From: a virus
Virus record (IMG/VR): IMGVR_UViG_3300017949_000025
Location: 1-36,730 of that record
Strand: one strand, 5' to 3'
Length of the DNA stretch: 36,730 nucleotides
Shown: in pieces, positions 32,748-36,730 of the stretch
Layout of the letters: each line of letters starts with the position of its first letter
How positions within the stretch are numbered: the first letter of the stretch is position 1
Position numbers and translations under genes: made by a program
Notes under the pieces: model-generated
The model's database searches: none
What the model saw: only the letters and a program-made list of their open reading frames with translations
What the model was told of the DNA's origin: nothing

Positions 32748-34114
32748 TTCTTAACCCATATGCACGCGCTTGCTCTAGTACCGTTAAATATTGGAATTGC
32801 CCAACATGAAGTAGGTGTACCAGAAGCACTATAGTAACCATCGGCGTCTAAAGGTATAGTTCCGGTATCTAAAAACTGATAGCCCCCTGATTCAGTAGGC
32901 GGTTGACCTGCAGACATTCTAAAACCTAAAAGCTTTCCATGTATAGCAAATCCTCTTCTTTGTGAACTAGAACTGTAGCTATCATATGAATGAGCGCTGG
33001 AAGAGGTAAGATGATTATAATTAACAGTTCCAGAAGAAATCACAGGTTCATATAGAGCTATTGATGACGGGCTAGAAGGATTGGGCAAAAATTGTGCTAT
33101 CTCTTCCACTGGAGTAGTAGTGTATCTCCAATATCCAGAAGTAAACATATCCGTTTGAGGAACGCTTTGGGATTGGGAACCATCAATTACCGTTGCTAAG
33201 TTAGATATGTGCGCCGGGGCCACATGTCCTATCCATCCTAACCATCCCAGATGTGCTCGGGTATAATCAAGTATACCATCAGCATCAGTGGCTGAAGTCG
33301 AAGCTAATGGAGCATTCCAATTCGCCTGACCGGCGCGCAAAATAGTATATGTAGAACCAGCTGCTTGTGGATATTCTGTTAAAGCAAACTGAGACCCAAA
33401 ACCTCCACCGGTACCGGCTAGTTTTGGATTTACATATCCAACATAGCCAGAGGCTGATCCACCGTAAGACCCATTTGCCCATATACCATTATAATAGCCA
33501 AATGTTCCAGTACGAGTCACAAAATCATTTCCGTCTATAGCAACGCCATTGTGTATGTAACCAGTAGAAGCATCACAGGCTTCTCCAAATATTTTCTCAT
33601 ACTCTCCAAAATATAAACATGAACCCTGAGTGGCTTCAGTGAATCCAGTTCCCGTAAACTTAAAAACAATAGAATGATCTTCGACAAATATCCAAATGGA
33701 TCCTCCTGATAAAAATGATAAAGTAATAGCTTTGCCTTCATTGTCATTAAACGATGTTCTGTTATATGCTATGTTTACCCAACTGTTATAAGACGCATTA
33801 TTTGAGTGATCAGCAGCATATGCTATCTTAAGAGTATGAGCCGATCCCGTTGAACTCAACCTAAGTATCATGTACTTATAGTGGCCAGAACTCGCGTTAT
33901 CGTAAGTTTCTTTTCTCATAATGATTTTTGCATCAGCAGCTGTACCCAGCACTGCATTTGCTCCAGCATTATCCCATTTAGTCCATCCTAGATTAACAAG
34001 TGCATCTTTGATACCAAGTAGAATTGTCTGAGCATCGTCTGCTACCGTACTTCCAGAATAAACTACATACCTAGCGTTTGTACTAAGTGAGTTATCTGTA
34101 ACTGTAACTGCCAT
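32744..34114 (-). CDS. 456-aa putative fibre or adhesin structural protein
   Basis: 456 aa, rich in Ser, Gly, Thr, Tyr and Asn, no signal peptide or membrane segment. The N-terminal part (ARYVVYSGSTVADDAQTILLGIKDALVNLGWTKWD, seen as TILLGIKDALVNLGWT) looks like a globular attachment domain; the rest is beta-rich with many aromatic residues (YFGEYEKIFGEACDAS, YNGIWANGSYGG). It sits between a DS-x-Y-V repeat fibre gene and a small repeat gene, so it is probably part of a second host-recognition apparatus. No family recognised with certainty. Confidence 0.78.
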   Translation of the reverse strand: MAVTVTDNSLSTNARYVVYSGSTVADDAQTILLGIKDALVNLGWTKWDNAGANAVLGTAADAKIIMRKETYDNASSGHYKYMILRLSSTGSAHTLKIAYAADHSNNASYNSWVNIAYNRTSFNDNEGKAITLSFLSGGSIWIFVEDHSIVFKFTGTGFTEATQGSCLYFGEYEKIFGEACDASTGYIHNGVAIDGNDFVTRTGTFGYYNGIWANGSYGGSASGYVGYVNPKLAGTGGGFGSQFALTEYPQAAGSTYTILRAGQANWNAPLASTSATDADGILDYTRAHLGWLGWIGHVAPAHISNLATVIDGSQSQSVPQTDMFTSGYWRYTTTPVEEIAQFLPNPSSPSSIALYEPVISSGTVNYNHLTSSSAHSYDSYSSSSQRRGFAIHGKLLGFRMSAGQPPTESGGYQFLDTGTIPLDADGYYSASGTPTSCWAIPIFNGTRASACIWVKK

Positions 34115-34116
34115 TT

Positions 34117-34797
34117 TTATGTTTCCTTATAGTTTATTTTTACGACCAGATCCTTTGCGCTTCCGGAAGTTATATCAACTGATATATTATCGGTGTTTGT
34201 AAAGGTTATGTTTGAATTAAAGTTTGCGTTTATTTCAGTTTGACCTGAAGGTATTGTAAATGTTTGAACCGCAGAATCATTTTTTTCAACATCAAATATC
34301 ACAGCGGATCCAACCTCGGCATCTATTGAAGCCGCAAGATTAACGAGCGTAATATTGTTGTTAGGTGTTATCGTTTGAGTGCCTTCTTTTGGTCCAGTGA
34401 AATTTCCAGCATTTACTAAGTAATAAGAAAACACTGTTTGTCTATTTATATCCAGCCACTGAGTCCCGTTCCATATGTATAAAGTATCCGTTTCTTCATC
34501 ATATCCTTGATCTGAAAGTGTATTTCCAGTTGAAGGAAAGGCAGCAAGATTAGCGTATGTAGTTATAGAACTTCCACCACCGGCTGGAGCTCGAGCCGTA
34601 ACATAAGCCGAATCTATTAACAACAAGACGTCAGTATCAGTATAACCCGCCGGGGCCCTACTTGAAACATATGAAGAATCTATTAAAGATAAAACATTAT
34701 TATCTCCATATGACAAGGAAGGAGCCGAATCTATAACTGTAGATAAGACCCCTGTTTTACTAAAAGCTCGTGCTATAAGGACTGACTTTGATGGCAT
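34117..34797 (-). CDS. 226-aa fibre-like protein with DS-x-YV repeats
   Basis: 226 aa. The N-terminal third holds two repeats, LSLIDSSYVSSRAPAGYTD and LLLIDSAYVTARAPAGGG, the same motif family as in the 359-aa and 2088-aa fibre proteins. The middle has the element YDEETDTLYIWNGTQWLDIN, common in phage fibre and virion proteins, and the C-terminus is a beta-rich domain (FNSNITFTNTDNISVDI). First structural gene of the 34.8-32.0 kb cluster. An AGGGAATAGGA stretch precedes the ATG. Confidence 0.78.
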   Translation of the reverse strand: MPSKSVLIARAFSKTGVLSTVIDSAPSLSYGDNNVLSLIDSSYVSSRAPAGYTDTDVLLLIDSAYVTARAPAGGGSSITTYANLAAFPSTGNTLSDQGYDEETDTLYIWNGTQWLDINRQTVFSYYLVNAGNFTGPKEGTQTITPNNNITLVNLAASIDAEVGSAVIFDVEKNDSAVQTFTIPSGQTEINANFNSNITFTNTDNISVDITSGSAKDLVVKINYKET

Positions 34798-34799
34798 TC

Positions 34800-35012
34800 C
34801 TATTCCCTTTTAATTTCTTTCAGCATGACATTACATATTTCTATTGCTCTATCATAGCCATTTCTAAATCTGTTTTTGCGATTACCATATCGTTTAAACC
34901 ACTCTAAGCTATTTATAACTCCATGACGCTTATCCTCAGCAACATCAAAATTTCTTGCCAAGTCTTCATACTCGGATCTTAAAACTAATAGTTCAGACAG
35001 TGACATATTCAT
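34800..35012 (-). CDS. 70-aa helical protein, unknown
   Basis: 70 aa, charged and helical (SLSELLVLRSEYEDLARNFDVAEDK, then GNRKNRFRNGYDRAIEICNVMLKEIKRE). No family recognised. It overlaps the end of the HAD hydrolase gene by 20 nt, with GGAGAG 8 nt before the first ATG (35010-35012); an in-frame ATG 6 nt further is also usable. Expressed with the HAD gene. Confidence 0.72.
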   Translation of the reverse strand: MNMSLSELLVLRSEYEDLARNFDVAEDKRHGVINSLEWFKRYGNRKNRFRNGYDRAIEICNVMLKEIKRE

Positions 35013-35580
35013 ATAAATCTCTCCAGTTTTTCATTAAAGGGAATTGTTTATTATTCATATTATGACCATGTTCAATAAGAATGCTTTCTAATCCGAGCCG
35101 ATCTCCAAGTTCGGCATTTTCTGTTTTATCTTCAAGCCAAATATATCCAGTATCTCTATATGGTTCCAAAACATCATCTTTATCAGCACCAGTATCTGCA
35201 AAAGAAAAACTACTAAATGCTGTTTCACCAAATAGTTTTTTAGTATTTTCAATCCGAAGAGCTTGAGCTGATGGATCAAGAGATAATGATGTAATCATAT
35301 GAAAAGTAAATCCATGTTTACGATGAAGTAAATCTACATAATACATTGCATCACGTAGGGGAGGTAGAAAACCAATAGCTGCGGATTCATTAAAAGTTTG
35401 AACAACTAATTTTTTAGTTTGATTATCTAAATCATAACGCTCGCCCATATCATAAGCATTTTCTTTACCTGGAGCGACTGAATAACCTTTATGTTTCATC
35501 CAAAGATTAAAAGCAAATTCCCAGTTCATGAGAACTCCATCGCAATCTGTTAAGATTATCTTATTCATATTGTTAATCAT
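34993..35580 (-). CDS. HAD-superfamily phosphatase (5'-nucleotidase-like)
   Basis: 195 aa. Haloacid-dehalogenase fold hydrolase. Motif I TDCDGVLMNW gives nucleophile Asp12 and acid/base Asp14; motif II is ITSLS (96-100); the motif IV region is WLEDKTENAELG with Asp151. The size and the DCDGVL..W motif resemble the small 5'(3')-deoxyribonucleotidase-like HAD proteins often found in phages; substrate cannot be told from sequence. It has its own sigma70-type promoter upstream (35606-35634) and AAGGAA before the ATG, so it is probably made early, yet structural genes follow in the same direction. Confidence 0.82.
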   Translation of the reverse strand: MINNMNKIILTDCDGVLMNWEFAFNLWMKHKGYSVAPGKENAYDMGERYDLDNQTKKLVVQTFNESAAIGFLPPLRDAMYYVDLLHRKHGFTFHMITSLSLDPSAQALRIENTKKLFGETAFSSFSFADTGADKDDVLEPYRDTGYIWLEDKTENAELGDRLGLESILIEHGHNMNNKQFPLMKNWRDLYEYVTV

Positions 35581-35605
35581 ACTTTATTCCTTTCTTTATA
35601 TTTTG

Positions 35606-35634
35606 AACATATCACATTTTTAATGGTTTGTAAA
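35606..35634 (-). promoter_or_regulatory. Sigma70-type promoter for the HAD hydrolase gene
   Basis: Minus strand TTTACA (35629-35634), 17-nt spacer, TATGTT (35606-35611), 26 nt before the ATG. The -35 lies inside an 18-nt block repeated exactly at the plus-strand gene's promoter. Confidence 0.75.
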
Positions 35635-35644
35635 CCCCTAAAAT
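35627..35644 (-). repeat. 18-nt promoter-region repeat, copy 2
   Basis: Minus strand ATTTTAGGGGTTTACAAA, identical to plus strand 10361-10378. Confidence 0.85.
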
Positions 35645-35682
35645 GTATACCTATACTCATTATCTTTCCATATACAAAAGTA

Positions 35683-36324
35683 TTAGGCTGCTCGAGCAGC
35701 CCTTGCATTTTCTAATCTTTCATATGTTTTGAGCCACTGTTCAGGAGATTTAATATGATTACTAATAGTAACTTTTAGTTTCAGAGCTTTGAATTGTTTC
35801 TTTAATTCATCAGCAGGCTTTCTACCTATAAAACGAGACACTAATTTAAGAAGGCAAATGCGAAATCCTACATCGTGATGCATATACCCAGCCACATGTG
35901 CAAGTTCGTGTAATAAGGTATATGAATTCATTCCATTTTTAGGACAAAGCTGTATCTTATTTACAAAGGCACGTCCTGCTGTTTTACCACGAAACCCGTT
36001 TGTTTCTAATATTGGTATTCTACGTCCCAATCCGCCGCAAAGTTGAAGCCAAGTTTTTGAATTTATGACTCGTTTCATAAATTTTTCGGCTTCTTTTAAA
36101 TCATCAAAGTCTATAATATCGTTCTTACACTTTGCTTCAAAAGCCCATTCGGCTTTATATGTTTTTGTTTTTTGAGAATCTGTACCAAGAGTAATTCTTT
36201 TAGTATGAATAATGGATTTTTTATTTCTCTCATATTTAAGATAGGCGCTTATAACTTCATGATTCCATCCTTTTTGTTTTAGATGATTGTAAAGCGCTTT
36301 CTGATGTGAGTTAATAATCTGCAT
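35683..36324 (-). CDS. Zincin-type metalloprotease-like protein (HExxH)
   Basis: 213 aa from the chosen start. A gluzincin/SprT-like zinc site is visible: LLHELAHVAGYMHHDVGF with HELAH at 139-143 and further His149/His150 that could complete zinc binding. The N-terminal half is basic and helical; a Cys-Gly rich link (LCGGLGRRIPILE) precedes the metal site. An ATG 15 nt upstream (36339) is in frame, but AAAGGAT lies 6 nt before the ATG at 36322-36324. It has its own sigma70-type promoter, so it is probably early. Possible roles are cutting a host protein or a DNA-protein crosslink as SprT-family proteins do; this is inference. Confidence 0.8.
   Translation of the reverse strand: MQIINSHQKALYNHLKQKGWNHEVISAYLKYERNKKSIIHTKRITLGTDSQKTKTYKAEWAFEAKCKNDIIDFDDLKEAEKFMKRVINSKTWLQLCGGLGRRIPILETNGFRGKTAGRAFVNKIQLCPKNGMNSYTLLHELAHVAGYMHHDVGFRICLLKLVSRFIGRKPADELKKQFKALKLKVTISNHIKSPEQWLKTYERLENARAARAA
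35686..35701 (-). terminator. Palindromic terminator candidate at metalloprotease stop
   Basis: Perfect 16-bp palindrome GGCTGCTCGAGCAGCC (6-bp GC stem with TCGA loop) covering the last codons of the metalloprotease gene, ending at its TAA. The following minus-strand sequence TAATACTTTTG is only weakly T-rich. It would separate this gene from the HAD promoter just downstream. Confidence 0.55.
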
Positions 36325-36352
36325 TATAGATCCTTTCATTGCCTACACTTAT

Positions 36353-36381
36353 AACATACTACATTTTGTATGAAATGTAAA
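36353..36381 (-). promoter_or_regulatory. Sigma70-type promoter for the metalloprotease gene
   Basis: Minus strand TTTACA (36376-36381), 17-nt spacer, TATGTT (36353-36358), 28 nt before the chosen ATG, in a 93-nt gap. Confidence 0.75.
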
Positions 36382-36417
36382 CAAAAAAGAATCTAATAAA
36401 ATAAATAACTTATAATT

Positions 36418-36678
36418 TTATGAATTGTATATATCTGTTAAATGTGTTTCAAAGGCTTCTACTTTTGATAACCGATTCGGCCAGAGAATATATTCTTTTT
36501 CCGGATTTGCTTTAAGATTATTTAAAAGCGGGATAATAGCGTTATACAACTTATCAAGTTTGTCTTGCGTAGTAGAAGCTTTTTCCTCTACATCTTTAGC
36601 AGTTGCACCAAGAGCTTGTACAGCTTCTAGTTCAGATTCATCTACTGCTGTAAAACCAAAATCAAAAATATCACTCAT
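36418..36678 (-). CDS. 86-aa protein starting MSDIFDFGF, unknown
   Basis: 86 aa from the ATG at 36676-36678. The start MSDIFDFGFTAVDESELEAV is followed by a helical region (EEKASTTQDKLDKLYNAIIPLLNNLK) and a short end with PEKEYILWPNR. It looks like a small conserved protein of marine T4-like phages that I cannot name. Another ATG 6 nt upstream (36684) is possible; AAGGAA is better spaced for the inner ATG. Its start overlaps the stop of the preceding gene (ATGAGTGA). Confidence 0.75.
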   Translation of the reverse strand: MSDIFDFGFTAVDESELEAVQALGATAKDVEEKASTTQDKLDKLYNAIIPLLNNLKANPEKEYILWPNRLSKVEAFETHLTDIYNS

Positions 36679-36730
36679 CTGCATTTTCCTTTAACATTCT
36701 TCCCATATATTCATGATATCTTTCTTGAAC
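36671..36730 (-). CDS. C-terminal end of an upstream gene (window edge)
   Basis: Twenty codons including the TGA stop at 36671-36673 are open to the window edge; the visible end reads VQERYHEYMGRMLKENADE. The overlap with the next start (ATGAGTGA) is the usual tight junction here. Too little is visible to name the protein. Confidence 0.6.
   Translation of the reverse strand, partial: VQERYHEYMGRMLKENADE

Noticed and set aside
34443-34450. TATAAATA on the minus strand inside the 226-aa fibre gene
   Set aside because: It is in coding sequence 330 nt before the next gene and could occur by chance in AT-rich DNA; not listed as a promoter.
1-36730. CRISPR array, tRNA genes, insertion sequence or integrase/attachment site
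   Set aside because: No regularly spaced repeats, cloverleaf sequences, transposase or recombinase motifs were seen by eye; the genes are those of a lytic T4-type phage.

Overview
The window is a continuous piece of a T4-type myovirus (tailed phage) genome. It carries the T4 core genes for capsid, neck, tail, terminase, late sigma factor, recombination and sliding clamp in a recognisable T4 order. The DNA is AT-rich with very tight gene packing (1-nt TAATG and 4-nt ATGA junctions). There are no photosynthesis genes and no tRNA or rRNA genes that I can see. Tail-fibre style (repeats around DS-x-Y-I/V-x-x-R), gp22 and gp55 style and the extra metabolic genes resemble marine T4-like phages. An AT-rich marine heterotroph (for example a SAR11-like bacterium) as host is inference only.

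Layout. Almost everything is on the minus strand, so the transcriptional order runs from high to low coordinates. (1) 36.7-35.0 kb: end of an unknown gene, a small conserved-looking protein, a zincin-type metalloprotease and a HAD hydrolase, the last two each behind a sigma70-like promoter. (2) 35.0-32.0 kb: fibre or adhesin-like proteins and small unknowns. (3) 31.9-26.3 kb: gp13, gp14, gp15, a fibre-like protein, gp16 and gp17. (4) 26.2-22.0 kb: gp18, gp19, gp20. (5) 22.0-14.5 kb: a 2088-aa tail fibre with a C-terminal S74 self-cleaving chaperone and a glycine-rich adhesin, placed between portal gp20 and prohead-core gp67. (6) 14.5-10.8 kb: gp67, a gp68-like protein, gp21, gp22, gp23. (7) 10.8-10.4 kb: the only plus-strand gene, with its own promoter and terminator. 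(8) 10.3-5.5 kb: a tail-tube-fold protein, UvsY, UvsW, a 140-aa protein, gp55, gp47 and a 37-aa micro-ORF. (9) 5.5-1 kb: gp46, then a phage PEP carboxykinase, then gp45, a 66-aa protein, gp44 and a GMP reductase running off the left edge.

Control. Six sigma70-type promoters share TTTACA (or TTTACT), a spacer of exactly 17 nt and TATAAT, TATGTT or TATCTT. They precede gp45, gp55, the HAD gene, the metalloprotease gene and the plus-strand gene; the sixth is an orphan plus-strand copy. Late-type NATAAATA boxes precede gp13, gp18, gp20, gp67 and the 165-aa tail-tube-like gene, which fits the gp55 sigma factor and gp45 clamp encoded here. Factor-independent terminators lie between gp23 and the plus-strand gene (one for each direction) and candidates lie between gp19 and gp20 and at the end of the metalloprotease gene.

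Most notable: two host-type central-metabolism enzymes (ATP-type PEP carboxykinase and GMP reductase), both with recognisable active sites, are embedded in the DNA replication/recombination operon. The PEP carboxykinase start codon overlaps the stop codon of gp46. Also notable is a perfect 11-bp inverted repeat at 7306-7355 that forms two diverging promoters, one of which leads to a ribosome-binding-site-like leader and an ATG followed at once by a stop.
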